A stretch of 64,000 bases of DNA from Caulobacter sp048541825 (GCF_048541825.1 NZ_CP183332.1:496001-560000), one strand, 5' to 3'. Positions 15,593 through 24,467 are shown, counted from the first letter of the stretch. Program-made: numbers and translations. Notes: a model not told the origin generated them from the sequence alone.

Positions 15593-16744
15593 TCACCACC
15601 CCGTCGGCGGCCGATCCAGCCGCGCCTCGGGGATCAGCGCCCGCATCTTGCGGCCAAAACTGCGCAGCGAAACCTCCGAGCTGGCCAACGGCCCCGCCGT
15701 AAAGCTGCGCGACGCCATCCCCTCCTGCACCCGGGCCACCAGTTCGGTGTCCTCGGTATTGACCTGGCGGTTGATGCGCCAGTTCAGATAGCGCGCCGCC
15801 TTCATCTCGCGACGGTCGTCGGGCAGGGCGTAGGCGATCTCGCGGATCAGGGTCTGGGTGGCCGAGACCGGGATGAACTGCATGAAATCCACCTGATCGG
15901 GATAGATGTCGAAGGCGAAGTTCGGCCACAGCTTGAAATAGGTCCACAGCCGCTTGCGCTCGGGCGGCAGGTGCGGAACGTCGGGCAGTAGGTCCTGATA
16001 CAGCCGCTCGGACGGGTTGGCCGACGGCTCGTCGATCAGCTGGCCCCACATCTTGTCGACCCACGGCTCGGCCTCGACGCCATAGCCCTTGCCGAACAGC
16101 CGGGTCAGGCCGGGGTGGGCGACGGGGATGTGCAGGCCGTCCGAATAGTTGTCGCTGATGTTCTTCCAGTTCACCGCCCGGGGCCGCAGGGTGACGCGGC
16201 CGAACGGCTGCAGGTCCTCGAAGCGATAGTGGGCTACCTCATGATCGTACGGCACCATCATCTCGGCGACGGACGGGCCATCTCCCTCCAGTCGGGTAAA
16301 GACAAAGCCGCGCCAGACCTCGACCTCCACCTTGACCAGGCCCTGCTTGTCCATGTCCAGCGCCGGATAGGTGTCGCGCATCGGCACGCCGATCAGCCGG
16401 CCTTCCAGGTCGTAGGTCCAGGCGTGATAGGGGCAGACGATGCGGCCGCCGCCCTTGCCACAGCTGCCGCTGGGGCCGTCGACCAGCCGCGCGCCGCGAT
16501 GGCGGCAGACATTGGTGAAGGCCCGCACGCCGCCGTCCTTGCTGCGCACCACCACGACGCTCTCGCCCAGGAAGTCGAGCGTGTGGAAGTCGCCGGCCTT
16601 GGGGATGTCGTTCAGATGGCAGACGACCTGCCACGAGGGCCGCAGGATCCTGTCCTGCTCCTCCTTGAAGAACCGGTCGTTGCCGTAGGTCCAGCCGGGC
16701 AGACCCCAATCGGCTTGCGGGTCGGTGTTGGAGATGGACCCCAT
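15593..16744 (-). CDS. Rieske non-heme iron oxygenase, catalytic alpha subunit
   Basis: A 383-residue aromatic-ring-hydroxylating-type oxygenase. The Rieske [2Fe-2S] ligands are in NVCRHRGARL (C-x-H) and VCPYHAW (C-x2-H). The mononuclear iron site is in NISDNYSDGLHIPVAHPG, with two histidines five apart, and FDIYPDQ later supplies a candidate acidic ligand. It hydroxylates or demethylates an unknown substrate with electrons from a reductase not encoded here. The ATG at 16744 overlaps the TGA of the flavoprotein gene upstream, so the two are coupled; the frame is open further up but that stretch is out-of-frame sequence of the neighbour. Confidence 0.92.
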   Translation of the reverse strand: MGSISNTDPQADWGLPGWTYGNDRFFKEEQDRILRPSWQVVCHLNDIPKAGDFHTLDFLGESVVVVRSKDGGVRAFTNVCRHRGARLVDGPSGSCGKGGGRIVCPYHAWTYDLEGRLIGVPMRDTYPALDMDKQGLVKVEVEVWRGFVFTRLEGDGPSVAEMMVPYDHEVAHYRFEDLQPFGRVTLRPRAVNWKNISDNYSDGLHIPVAHPGLTRLFGKGYGVEAEPWVDKMWGQLIDEPSANPSERLYQDLLPDVPHLPPERKRLWTYFKLWPNFAFDIYPDQVDFMQFIPVSATQTLIREIAYALPDDRREMKAARYLNWRINRQVNTEDTELVARVQEGMASRSFTAGPLASSEVSLRSFGRKMRALIPEARLDRPPTGW

Positions 16745-18387
16745 CACCGTCCCACCGCCGAAAGCTTCAGCGCCGTAACGAAGTCCTTGTCGCGCAGGAT
16801 CTCGCGCGCCGCGTTGCGCCCCGGATTGCCGGAAACGCCGCCGCCCGGATGACAGCCGGCGCCGCACATGTAGAGGCCCTTCAGCGGGCCGCGATGGCTG
16901 GCATGTCCCAGGAGCGGGCGCGCGGCCCACAGCTGATCCAGCGACATGTGGCCATGCATGATGTCGCCATTGACCAGGCCGAACTTCCGCTCCAGATCCG
17001 TCGGGGACAGGATCATCCGTCCCAGGACCGAGGCCTTGAAGTTGGGGGCCCAGTCATTGACCGTGTCGATGATCAGGTCGGCCGCCGCTTCGCGCTCGTT
17101 GTCCCAGGTACGGCCGCCCGGCAGGTCCCAGGCGAACTGCTGACAGAACAGGCTGGCCACGTGCTGGCCGGGCGGGGCCAGGGTCGGGTCCAGGGTCGAG
17201 GGGATCAGCATCTCGACGATCGGCTTCTTGCTGATGCCGAAGGCCTTGGCGTCGCGATAGGCCTCGTCCATGTAGTCGAGGCTGGGCGAGATCACGATGC
17301 CGCATTGATGGTGCTCGGCCGAGACCTTGCCGGGCAGGCAGGTGAAGTCCGGCAGCTCCGACAGGGCCACGTTCATCCGGAAGGTGCCCGAGCCGTTCTT
17401 GTAGCCCTTGATGGCCTTGGTGAAGGCGGCGGGCAGGGCCGAGGGCGCGATCAGCTTGCCGTACAGCAGCGACGGATTGAGGTTGGACGAGACGATCGGG
17501 GCCATGATCTGGCGGCCGTCGACCAGCTGCACGCCCGTGGCTCGGGGGCCGTCCTTGCCGTGCTCGACATGCACCGCCTCGACCGGCGCATCGAGCAGGA
17601 TCTCGACGCCCAGGGCCTCGCAGGCCTTGGCCATCGCCTGGGTGATCGCACCCATGCCGCCGATGGCATGACCCCACGCGCCCTTCTTGCCGTTCACCTC
17701 GCCGAAGGTGTGGTGCAGCAGCACATAGGCCGAGCCGGGGCTATCGGGACTGGCGAAATTGCCGACCACGGCGTCGAAGCCGAAGCTGGCCTTGACCGCG
17801 TCGCTCTCGAACCAGCCGTCCAGGAAGTCGCGGGCGCTCTTGGTGAAAAGGTCCAGCAGGTCGCGCTTGCGCTCCTTGCTCAGCAGGGCCAGCCGCGTGC
17901 CCTGGCGGGCGCCGCGCAGCAGGCCATGGATGCCGTCGCCCAGGTTGGGCGGGGTCTCGGCGGCCAGGTCGCGCAGCACGTCGCCGATCTCGTCGAGCAT
18001 GGCGTAATAGGCCGGCAGCACCTCGGCGTCGCGCCGGCTGTACTGGCGGAACGCCTCCTGGGTGCGCTCAAGACCGCCGCCCAGTTTCAGATATTTGCTG
18101 TCGCTGATGGGCAGGAAGTTGGAGATCGGCCGCTCGACGATCTTCAGGCCCAGAGCGTGCAGGCCCATGTCGGCGAGCACCTTGGGGCTCAGAAGGCTGA
18201 CCGTGTAGCTGGCGACGGAGTTGCGGAAGCCCGGATGGAATTCCTCGGTCACCGCCGCCCCGCCGACCACGCCCCGCGCCTCGCAGATCGTGACCTTCAG
18301 CCCGGCCGTGGCCAGGTAGAAGGCGCAGACGAGGCCGTTGTGGCCGCCGCCGATGATGACCGCGTCGCGGGTTTGGGTGGTGGCCAT
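16744..18387 (-). CDS. CrtI/PYROXD2-like FAD-dependent oxidoreductase
   Basis: A 547-residue flavoprotein of the phytoene desaturase-like family. The dinucleotide fold (VIIGGGHNGLVCAFYLA) is at residues 10-26, followed by an ARGVVGGAAVTEE segment, and a C-terminal FAD contact GAGCHPGGGVSGNPGRNAA. The sequence is closer to the broad PYROXD2 group than to true carotenoid desaturases, and no other carotenoid genes are near. It is the first gene of a unit with the Rieske oxygenase, to which it is coupled by a one-base overlap. Substrate unknown. Confidence 0.88.
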   Translation of the reverse strand: MATTQTRDAVIIGGGHNGLVCAFYLATAGLKVTICEARGVVGGAAVTEEFHPGFRNSVASYTVSLLSPKVLADMGLHALGLKIVERPISNFLPISDSKYLKLGGGLERTQEAFRQYSRRDAEVLPAYYAMLDEIGDVLRDLAAETPPNLGDGIHGLLRGARQGTRLALLSKERKRDLLDLFTKSARDFLDGWFESDAVKASFGFDAVVGNFASPDSPGSAYVLLHHTFGEVNGKKGAWGHAIGGMGAITQAMAKACEALGVEILLDAPVEAVHVEHGKDGPRATGVQLVDGRQIMAPIVSSNLNPSLLYGKLIAPSALPAAFTKAIKGYKNGSGTFRMNVALSELPDFTCLPGKVSAEHHQCGIVISPSLDYMDEAYRDAKAFGISKKPIVEMLIPSTLDPTLAPPGQHVASLFCQQFAWDLPGGRTWDNEREAAADLIIDTVNDWAPNFKASVLGRMILSPTDLERKFGLVNGDIMHGHMSLDQLWAARPLLGHASHRGPLKGLYMCGAGCHPGGGVSGNPGRNAAREILRDKDFVTALKLSAVGR

Positions 18388-18421
18388 GTGGTGTGTTCCC
18401 CGATGTGTGGGGAGAGGTTGC

Positions 18422-18435
18422 TATACGAGTGTATA
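18422..18435 (-). promoter_or_regulatory. Possible operator in front of the CrtI-like/Rieske unit
   Basis: A short palindrome, TATAC-GAGT-GTATA, lies 35-48 bases upstream of the flavoprotein ATG, where a promoter would be expected. It is AT-rich in a GC-rich region. The TetR encoded at the end of this gene set is a natural candidate to bind it. Arms of only five bases make this tentative. Confidence 0.35.
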
Positions 18436-18456
18436 ATAGGCAAGTCGGATCTAAGT

Positions 18457-18567
18457 CCTCCCCCTGAAGGGGGAGGTGTCGGCGAAGCCGACGGAGGGGG
18501 GAAGGGCTGCTGACTCAGTGCGGTCTTCCCCCGCCGGCCTAAGGCCGCCTCCCCCATCAGGGGGAGG
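18457..18567. repeat. Composite palindromic repeat, CCTCCCCC family (full-length copy)
   Basis: A chain of small hairpins: CCTCCCCC-TGAA-GGGGGAGG at 18457-18476, GTCGGC-GAA-GCCGAC at 18478-18492, a GCCGGCCT/AAGGCCG unit near 18533-18547, and CCTCCCCC-ATCA-GGGGGAGG at 18548-18567. It ends three bases before the RND gene's stop and separates it from the flavoprotein gene on the same strand. The same order of units recurs at 28647-28752, and a partial copy lies at 39962-39997. Confidence 0.85.
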
Positions 18568-18569
18568 AT

Positions 18570-21500
18570 CTATGCTGTCGCCCGCTCATCACCCCGCGCC
18601 GTCAGCCAGTACATCACCGGCGTCGCCACCCGTGACAGCACGGTCGAGGTGATCAGACCGCCGATGATCGCGATGGCCAGCGGCGAGTACAGACCCGACC
18701 GTTCCAGCGCCAGCGGCAGCAGCCCGCCGATGGCCGTCACCGAGGTCAGCAGCACCGGCAGGAAGCGCACCTCGCCGGCCTTTTCGATGGCGTCGTGCAG
18801 GCCCATGCCCTCGCGTCGCAGCTGTTCGGTGAAGTCGACCAGCAGGATCGAGTTCTTGATCTCGATGCCGATCAGGGCGATCAGGCCGATGGTGGCGGTG
18901 AAGCTCAGCGAGTTGCCAGTGATCGCCAGGGCCGCCACCGCGCCGAAGATGCCGAACGGGATGATGCCGGCCACGACCAGGGCGGTCTTGAACTTCTGGA
19001 ACTCCAGAACCAGCACCGCCAGGATGCCGAACACCGCGATCAGCACCGCCGCGCCCAGGCCGGCGAAGCTCTCAGACTGGGCCTCGGCTTGGCCACCCAG
19101 GCCCAGGCGATAGCCGGGGGGCATGGGCAGGTCCTTTTCCAGCTTTGCGACCACGTCCTGCGTCACCTTGGCGGCCAGGAAGCCGGTGGAGACATAGGCG
19201 GTGACCGTCACCGTCCGCTCGCGGTCGAAGCGGTCGATACGGGCGGGGCTGGATTTCAGGGTCGGGGTGGCCACGGCGTCCAGCCGCGCGGCCAGGCCGT
19301 CGGCGGTCGGCACATAGACCCCCTTGAGGGCCGACAGCGGATTGCGCGCTGCTCCATCGGCCTGTTCCATCGGCAAGCGGACCTTGACCGCATAGTCATC
19401 CCCGTCCGGATCGCGGAAGCGGGCGGTTTCCTCGCCCGACAGGGCCAGCCGCGCCGCGCGGCGGGCCGCGCCGGCCGGCACGCCAAGAGCCGACGCCTTG
19501 GCCTCGTCGACACCCAGGTCCAGATCGGTGCGGTCCAGGCGGATGGGGTTGGTGACGTCGCGGGTTCCGGGCGTGGCCTTCAGTGTCGCCTCGGTGCGCG
19601 CCGCCAGGGCCTTGAGCACGTCGAGATTCTGGCCGGTCAGGCGGATGGCGATCGGCGCGTCGATGGGCGGGCCGTTCTCGAAGGTGACGACGCTGATCCG
19701 CGCACCGGGGAAGTCGCTGAAATCGCGGCGCAGACCGTCCAGCACCTTGTCGCTCTTGTCCGGCTCCCAGGCCTTGAGGCTGACAAAGACCTCGGCATAG
19801 GTGGTGGCGCTCTCGCGTTGCGACTGGTTGTAGAAGATCTGCGGATTGCCCCGGCCCAGATTGGCGGCGCGCCAGGTGACTTCGGGCGTGGCCTTCAGGC
19901 GTTGCTCGACGAATTTCAGCGCGCGGTCGGTGCGGGCCAGGGACGAGCCGTCGGGCGTCTCGATGCGCACCAGGAACTGCGGCGTCTCGGCCGGCGGGAA
20001 CAGGCTGGAGCCGATCAGTTTCAGCATCGGATAGGTGGTCACGCACAGGGCCAGCATGATCGCCAGCGCCGCCCAGGGTCGGGCCAGAGCCCAGTGCAGC
20101 ACCGGGCGATAGAAGCGGTGAATGCCGCCATTGACGGCCCGCAGCAGGGCGTTGCCCTCAGGGTCGGAATGCTTGTCGAGGATCCGGCTGGCCAGGAACG
20201 GAATGATGGTCATCGAGACCAGCAGGGACGCGGCGATGGTGCACAGGACCGTCACCGGCAGCGATTTGATATAGGCCCCGGAGCCGGCCGGCAGGGCCAT
20301 CAGCGGCAGGAAGGCCAGCATCAGGGTCGCGGTGCAGCCGATCACCGCCAGGCCGATCTGGCGGGTGCCGTTGACCGCCGCCTCGGTACGCTCCTCGCCC
20401 TCGCGGATACGGCGGGCGATGTTCTCGGTGATGACGATGCTGTCGTCGACCAGCAGGCCCAGCGACAGCACAAAGCCGGCGATCGACAGCTGGTTGAGGG
20501 TGAAGCCAAAGGCCTGCAGCATCGACAGGCCGATCAGCAAGCTGAGCGGGATCGAGACCATCACCACCAGGCCGGCGCGCGGCCCCAGCGGCAGCAGGGT
20601 GATCAGCACCAGAACCAGGGCGATGCCGAAATCGCGGAACAGGGCGTTGAGCCGGTGCTTGACGTTGTCGGCCTGGACGAAGCCGCGCTGCAGCTTGACG
20701 CCGGCGGGCAGGATCTTTTCGTACTCGTCCAGCACCTGCTCGACGCTCTTGGTGATCTTGGTCACATCCTGGCCGTCCTTCTGGGTCACGGTCAGGAACA
20801 CGGCGCGCTGGCCGTTGAAGCGGGCCAGATGGGTCGGCTCCTGCTGAGCCCAGGCCACCTTGGCCACGTCTCGCACCCGGGTGACCTGGCCGCCGATGGC
20901 GCGCACGGGGGTGTCGCCGACGGCGTCCAGCGAGCGGAAGGCCCCGCCGGACTTGACGTTGAAGCGCCGCTCTCCGGCCTGCACGGCGCCGATCGGCGCC
21001 TCGGCGCCCGCCTGGCGCAGGGCGTCGGCGACGGCGGTTGCGGGCAGTTTCAGAGCCGACAGGCGCGCCAGGTCCAGGGTGACCTGAACCTCGGAAGACG
21101 GCGCGCCCCAATACCGGGCCTCGCGCACGCCAGGCACGCGATCCAGCCGCTCGCGCAGGCGGTCGGCGGTCTTCTCCAGGCGCCGCATCGGCAGCACGTC
21201 GCTGGTCAGGGCCACCTGGACGATGGCGACCTCGGTGGTCCGGGCCCGCTGGATGTCCAGCCGGGCGATGCCGGTCGGCAGATTGCCGCGAATGGCGTTC
21301 ACCTCGCGCACGACCTGATCGTACTTGCGCTCGGGATCCACATCCCAGGTGAAGTGGACGCGGACCGAGGCCGCGCCGTCGGCGCTGGTCGACTCGACCT
21401 TTTCGATATTGTCCAGACCGTCGACGGCGTCCTCGATCGGGTCGACGACCAGTTGCTCCATCTCGGAAGGCTCGGCCCCCGGCAGCACGGCGCGAACGAT

Positions 21501-21641
21501 GACGATCGGGATCGGGAAGTGCGGATCTTCCGAACGCGGAATGCTGGTGAAGGCGTTGAAGCCCAGCATGACCAGCAGGCCAAACGCCACCAGGGTGAAT
21601 TGCCACCGGTGAACCGCCACTCCGGCGAGGTCGAACTTCAC
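18570..21641 (-). CDS. RND-family efflux transporter, inner-membrane pump
   Basis: A 1023-residue pump of the AcrB/HAE1 type, with 12 expected membrane helices and two large periplasmic loops. The proton-relay aspartate pair is seen in GLLVDDSIVITENIARR in the fourth helix. It starts with a GTG two bases after the adaptor's stop. With the adaptor it would export a hydrophobic compound, but no outer-membrane channel gene is adjacent, so it must borrow a TolC-type protein. The likely controller is the divergent TetR gene at 22832. Confidence 0.93.
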   Translation of the reverse strand: MKFDLAGVAVHRWQFTLVAFGLLVMLGFNAFTSIPRSEDPHFPIPIVIVRAVLPGAEPSEMEQLVVDPIEDAVDGLDNIEKVESTSADGAASVRVHFTWDVDPERKYDQVVREVNAIRGNLPTGIARLDIQRARTTEVAIVQVALTSDVLPMRRLEKTADRLRERLDRVPGVREARYWGAPSSEVQVTLDLARLSALKLPATAVADALRQAGAEAPIGAVQAGERRFNVKSGGAFRSLDAVGDTPVRAIGGQVTRVRDVAKVAWAQQEPTHLARFNGQRAVFLTVTQKDGQDVTKITKSVEQVLDEYEKILPAGVKLQRGFVQADNVKHRLNALFRDFGIALVLVLITLLPLGPRAGLVVMVSIPLSLLIGLSMLQAFGFTLNQLSIAGFVLSLGLLVDDSIVITENIARRIREGEERTEAAVNGTRQIGLAVIGCTATLMLAFLPLMALPAGSGAYIKSLPVTVLCTIAASLLVSMTIIPFLASRILDKHSDPEGNALLRAVNGGIHRFYRPVLHWALARPWAALAIMLALCVTTYPMLKLIGSSLFPPAETPQFLVRIETPDGSSLARTDRALKFVEQRLKATPEVTWRAANLGRGNPQIFYNQSQRESATTYAEVFVSLKAWEPDKSDKVLDGLRRDFSDFPGARISVVTFENGPPIDAPIAIRLTGQNLDVLKALAARTEATLKATPGTRDVTNPIRLDRTDLDLGVDEAKASALGVPAGAARRAARLALSGEETARFRDPDGDDYAVKVRLPMEQADGAARNPLSALKGVYVPTADGLAARLDAVATPTLKSSPARIDRFDRERTVTVTAYVSTGFLAAKVTQDVVAKLEKDLPMPPGYRLGLGGQAEAQSESFAGLGAAVLIAVFGILAVLVLEFQKFKTALVVAGIIPFGIFGAVAALAITGNSLSFTATIGLIALIGIEIKNSILLVDFTEQLRREGMGLHDAIEKAGEVRFLPVLLTSVTAIGGLLPLALERSGLYSPLAIAIIGGLITSTVLSRVATPVMYWLTARGDERATA

Positions 21642-21643
21642 GG

Positions 21644-22741
21644 CTATCGGCTCCCGGCCAGCTGGGCGGGGTCGACGACGCGCACCTTCTCGCCGTCGCT
21701 GACAAAGCCGGCCCCGGCCGTGATCACCTGGGCGCCGTCGGCCAGGCCCGAGACCAGGGCGTCGTCGCCGTCAAAGCCACCAAAGCCGACAGCCGTGCGG
21801 CGGGCGACGCCGCGATCCAGTCGCAGCACGAAGGCGCGGGCGCCCTGGGCCTCCAGCACCGCCTCGGCGGGAATGCGCGCGAAGGCGGGGCCGGCGCTCG
21901 CAGGGGACGCCGCGCGAACCGTCAACTCGGCATTGGCGATCTGGCCGCTGCGTAGCTCGGGCCGGCCGGCCAGTTCGATCTCGACGGTGACAGCGCCGGT
22001 GCGAGTGTCGGCCGCCTCGCCCACGCGGGTGACGGTTCCGTTCAGCAATTGTCCGCCCAGATCCTCGACCCTGACCCGGGCGCTGTCGCCGACCCGGACG
22101 CGGGCGGCGTCGCGGGCGGCCAGGGGCAGGCGCAGGACCAGGGGGCTGGTCAGGTCGGCGACGCGGGCCACCACCTGGCCGGGCTGGACCACTTCGCCGG
22201 TCTGGGCGGTCCGGGTCAGCACCACGCCCGAAGCGGGGGAGACCAGCTGGGCCCAGCGCCGGTCGAAACTGGCCGAGCTATAGGCGGCCTGGGTCGATTT
22301 CAGCACGCTCTGGCGGTCGTCCAGCCGCTGCCGGCTGACATAGCCCTTCTCGAACAGCGCCTTGTCGCGCTCGACGTCGCGGCGGGCGCGCTCAAGGTCG
22401 GCCGAGGTCTGCTGCTGGCGGGCGTCTAGATTGGCCGGATCGATGGTGGCGATGACCTGGCCGGCTCGAACGCTGTCGCCGGCCTCGATGCTCATGCGGG
22501 TCAGCACCCCGGCGATGCGGAACGACAGCGCCATTTCGCGCCGACGCTCCAGCGTGCCGGTTCCAGACACCGCTGCGGCAGTGTTGGGCGCGGCGACCTG
22601 AGCGGCCTCGACAGGCGTCGGCTGGGCCGGCGCTTCAGCCTGCTCGGCCTTGCCGCCGCAGGACGCGATCCAGGGCAGGATCGCCGCCGTGACCAGAGGC
22701 CGCCACGCGCGTTGGAGAAGGGGCTGGGGAGAGCGCCGCAT
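21644..22741 (-). CDS. RND efflux periplasmic adaptor (membrane fusion protein), lipoprotein
   Basis: A 365-residue HlyD/AcrA-type adaptor. The N-terminus has a lipobox-like IASC near residue 28, suggesting lipid anchoring in the inner membrane. The split lipoyl (VRAGQVIATID) and alpha-helical hairpin regions are present (QQQTSADLERARRDVERDKALF), then a beta-barrel segment. It is the first gene of the pump operon and starts 91 bases from the TetR gene, with the operator palindrome between them. Confidence 0.9.
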   Translation of the reverse strand: MRRSPQPLLQRAWRPLVTAAILPWIASCGGKAEQAEAPAQPTPVEAAQVAAPNTAAAVSGTGTLERRREMALSFRIAGVLTRMSIEAGDSVRAGQVIATIDPANLDARQQQTSADLERARRDVERDKALFEKGYVSRQRLDDRQSVLKSTQAAYSSASFDRRWAQLVSPASGVVLTRTAQTGEVVQPGQVVARVADLTSPLVLRLPLAARDAARVRVGDSARVRVEDLGGQLLNGTVTRVGEAADTRTGAVTVEIELAGRPELRSGQIANAELTVRAASPASAGPAFARIPAEAVLEAQGARAFVLRLDRGVARRTAVGFGGFDGDDALVSGLADGAQVITAGAGFVSDGEKVRVVDPAQLAGSR

Positions 22742-22759
22742 CGACCTTGTTCCAGATCA

Positions 22760-22782
22760 ATCAATGATAAGTTATCAGTGAT
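22760..22782. promoter_or_regulatory. Palindromic operator between the RND operon and its TetR gene
   Basis: A 23-base near-perfect palindrome: ATCA-A-TGATAA-G-TTATCA-G-TGAT. The central 13 bases (22765-22777) are perfect and only one outer pair mismatches. It sits 19 bases from the adaptor start and 50 from the TetR start, in an AT-rich patch likely to hold both promoters. This is the expected layout for a TetR protein repressing itself and its pump. Confidence 0.8.
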
Positions 22783-22831
22783 AGATTGTTGTGGCTTGTC
22801 AAGCTCGGCGCGGAATGATGAAGCTCGGAAA

Positions 22832-23464
22832 ATGAAGACGTCAACCACGCGGTCACCGCGTAAAGCCAAGGGCCACGGCGCCGAACGCCGCGAAGAGATC
22901 CTCGCCTCCGCCCTGACCCTGTTCAGCGAGCGCGGCGTGCATGCCGTCTCGACCCGGCAGATCGCCGAACTGGCCGGGATCTCGCAACCGGCGCTCTATG
23001 CCTACTTCGCCACCAAGGACGACATGGCCGCCGAGCTGTGCGTGCGGGCCTTCGCCACCCTGGTCGAGCGCATGCGGGCCGCCCGCGTTCAGGGCCAGCC
23101 GACGGTCGAAAATTTCGAGCGGTCGCTGCAGGTCTATGTCGATTTCGGGATCGAAAACCCCAACCCCTATCGCGTGGCCTTCATGATCGAGAAGGGCCAC
23201 GACGGCGGGTTTCTGGACAAGACCGCCGGCCGGCCGTTGATCGCGGGGCTGGAGGCTTTTGGTCTGTTCCGCGACATGGTCGGTGAGTATCAGGCCGCCG
23301 GCCTGACCGTGCTGGACGACGCGCAACTGGCCACCCAGACCCTCTGGGCCGGTCTTCACGGGCTGGTATCGCTGTTGATCGCCCGGGCGGAATTCCCGTG
23401 GGTCGAGCGCGAAACCCTGATCGCGGCCCATATCGCCATGCTGCGGCGCGGCGCCCTTAAGTAG
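22832..23464 (+). CDS. TetR-family regulator, probable repressor of the RND pump
   Basis: A 210-residue regulator. After a basic N-terminal arm comes the helix-turn-helix (VSTRQIAELAGISQPALYAYFATKDDM), near residues 41-67; the remainder is a helical drug-binding domain. The ATG at 22832 follows the operator region; the frame is open further upstream, but that part overlaps the operator and the pump promoter. Divergent placement against the adaptor/pump genes and the 23-base palindrome between them argue for local repression. The inducer is unknown. Confidence 0.88.
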   Translation: MKTSTTRSPRKAKGHGAERREEILASALTLFSERGVHAVSTRQIAELAGISQPALYAYFATKDDMAAELCVRAFATLVERMRAARVQGQPTVENFERSLQVYVDFGIENPNPYRVAFMIEKGHDGGFLDKTAGRPLIAGLEAFGLFRDMVGEYQAAGLTVLDDAQLATQTLWAGLHGLVSLLIARAEFPWVERETLIAAHIAMLRRGALK

Positions 23465-23539
23465 GGGGCGCTGATCCGGGTCGTGGCAAAGGTGGCCGCG
23501 CGGGCCTATATCCCCGGCTTGGATTTACCGGAGCCTCCC

Positions 23540-23740
23540 ATGGCCAAGCTGCAGCCCCTCCAGTCGTTCAGCCTGCAAGAGACCGAAGACGGCTATCGCC
23601 TGCTGGTCTCGGCCATCGGCGGCGATACCCTGTATGTCTCGATCACCACCGAGCAGATGGACGACATCATCGACTCGCTGGAACTGGCGACCGGTGGCGA
23701 CGCCGACGACGATGTGGAGTCAGAGCATGACGACGCCTGA
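23540..23740 (+). CDS. Small acidic hypothetical protein
   Basis: A 66-residue acidic protein (QSFSLQETEDGYRLLVSAIGG... ending in a run of Asp, Glu and His). No signal or membrane segment is visible. The ATG at 23540 is preferred over an upstream in-frame start at 23483 because the conserved-looking part begins there. The gene overlaps the DUF983 gene by 14 bases, so the two are probably translated together. I do not recognise a family. Confidence 0.7.
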   Translation: MAKLQPLQSFSLQETEDGYRLLVSAIGGDTLYVSITTEQMDDIIDSLELATGGDADDDVESEHDDA

Positions 23741-24131
23741 CCGATCGATTCTACCCGTCATTTCCGGCCTGCGTTGCCGCTGTCCGCGCTGCGGCGAGGG
23801 CAAGCTGTTCCGGGGGTTCCTGACTCTGGCCCCGGCCTGCGACCGCTGTGGTCTGAGCTACGCCTTCGCCGACCCGGCCGACGGCCCGGCCTTCTTCGTG
23901 ATGAGCGGTGTCGGCATCATCGTGATCGGCGTGTTCGCCTGGGTCGAGATCGCCTATCGCCCGCCGATCTGGGTGCATTTCGTCACCGTCTTCCCAGCCC
24001 TTATCGCGGCATGCCTGGGCACGCTGCGGCCGGTCAAGGCCTGGCTGGTGGCGTCGCAATACATCCACAAGGCCGAGGAAGGCCGGTTCGAAAGCCTGGG
24101 CCGTCACGACTATGACAGCCGGCGGATGTAG
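23727..24131 (+). CDS. DUF983 zinc-ribbon membrane protein
   Basis: A 134-residue protein with two CxxC pairs near the N-terminus (CPRCGEGKLF and CDRCGLSY), predicted to hold zinc, followed by two membrane helices (MSGVGIIVIGVFAWVEIAY and FPALIAACLGTL). This is the DUF983 pattern; some members lie near cytochrome oxidase genes, which is not the case here. The ATG at 23727 lies inside the end of the preceding small gene. Function unknown. Confidence 0.88.
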   Translation: MTTPDRSILPVISGLRCRCPRCGEGKLFRGFLTLAPACDRCGLSYAFADPADGPAFFVMSGVGIIVIGVFAWVEIAYRPPIWVHFVTVFPALIAACLGTLRPVKAWLVASQYIHKAEEGRFESLGRHDYDSRRM

Positions 24132-24152
24132 CGCGACGCGACGGTAAGAGCG

Positions 24153-24467
24153 CTATTTCTTCTCCAGCAGCAGCTGGCCGCGCTTCTGCAGCTGATCCCG
24201 GACCTTGCCCGCGATCATGCCCAGCACGCCGGGCAGGACGATATCCAGTTTCACCATGTCGCCCAGCACATCCATGGTGCCGCTGATCGTCTGACCCATG
24301 GCCACGGCCGAGAAGGTCATGGTGTCGCCGTCCCACGACTGATGCACCTGATCGGCCTTGCCGCCCGGGATCTGGGCGGCCAGCTGGGCAAAGCCGGTCT
24401 CGATCCGCCGCCGCGCTTCGACCGCGCCGAGCTGGTGGGGGATGGTGATCGTGATCGGCTTGGACAT
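24153..24467 (-). CDS. Polyhydroxyalkanoic acid system family protein (PHA_gran_rgn)
   Basis: A 104-residue soluble protein matching the small PHA-granule-associated family: ITIPHQLGAVEARRRIE at the start, a central WDGDTMTFSAVAMGQTISG beta region, and a basic tail. Members are found with polyhydroxyalkanoate genes, but none of those is near, and the biochemical role of the family is not established. Gene is monocistronic and faces the DUF983 gene tail to tail with a 21-base gap. Confidence 0.8.
   Translation of the reverse strand: MSKPITITIPHQLGAVEARRRIETGFAQLAAQIPGGKADQVHQSWDGDTMTFSAVAMGQTISGTMDVLGDMVKLDIVLPGVLGMIAGKVRDQLQKRGQLLLEKK

Noticed and set aside
18795..22283. 1162-codon plus-strand frame over the RND pump
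   Set aside because: No domains or signal; it is a by-product of codon bias in the antisense RND and adaptor genes.
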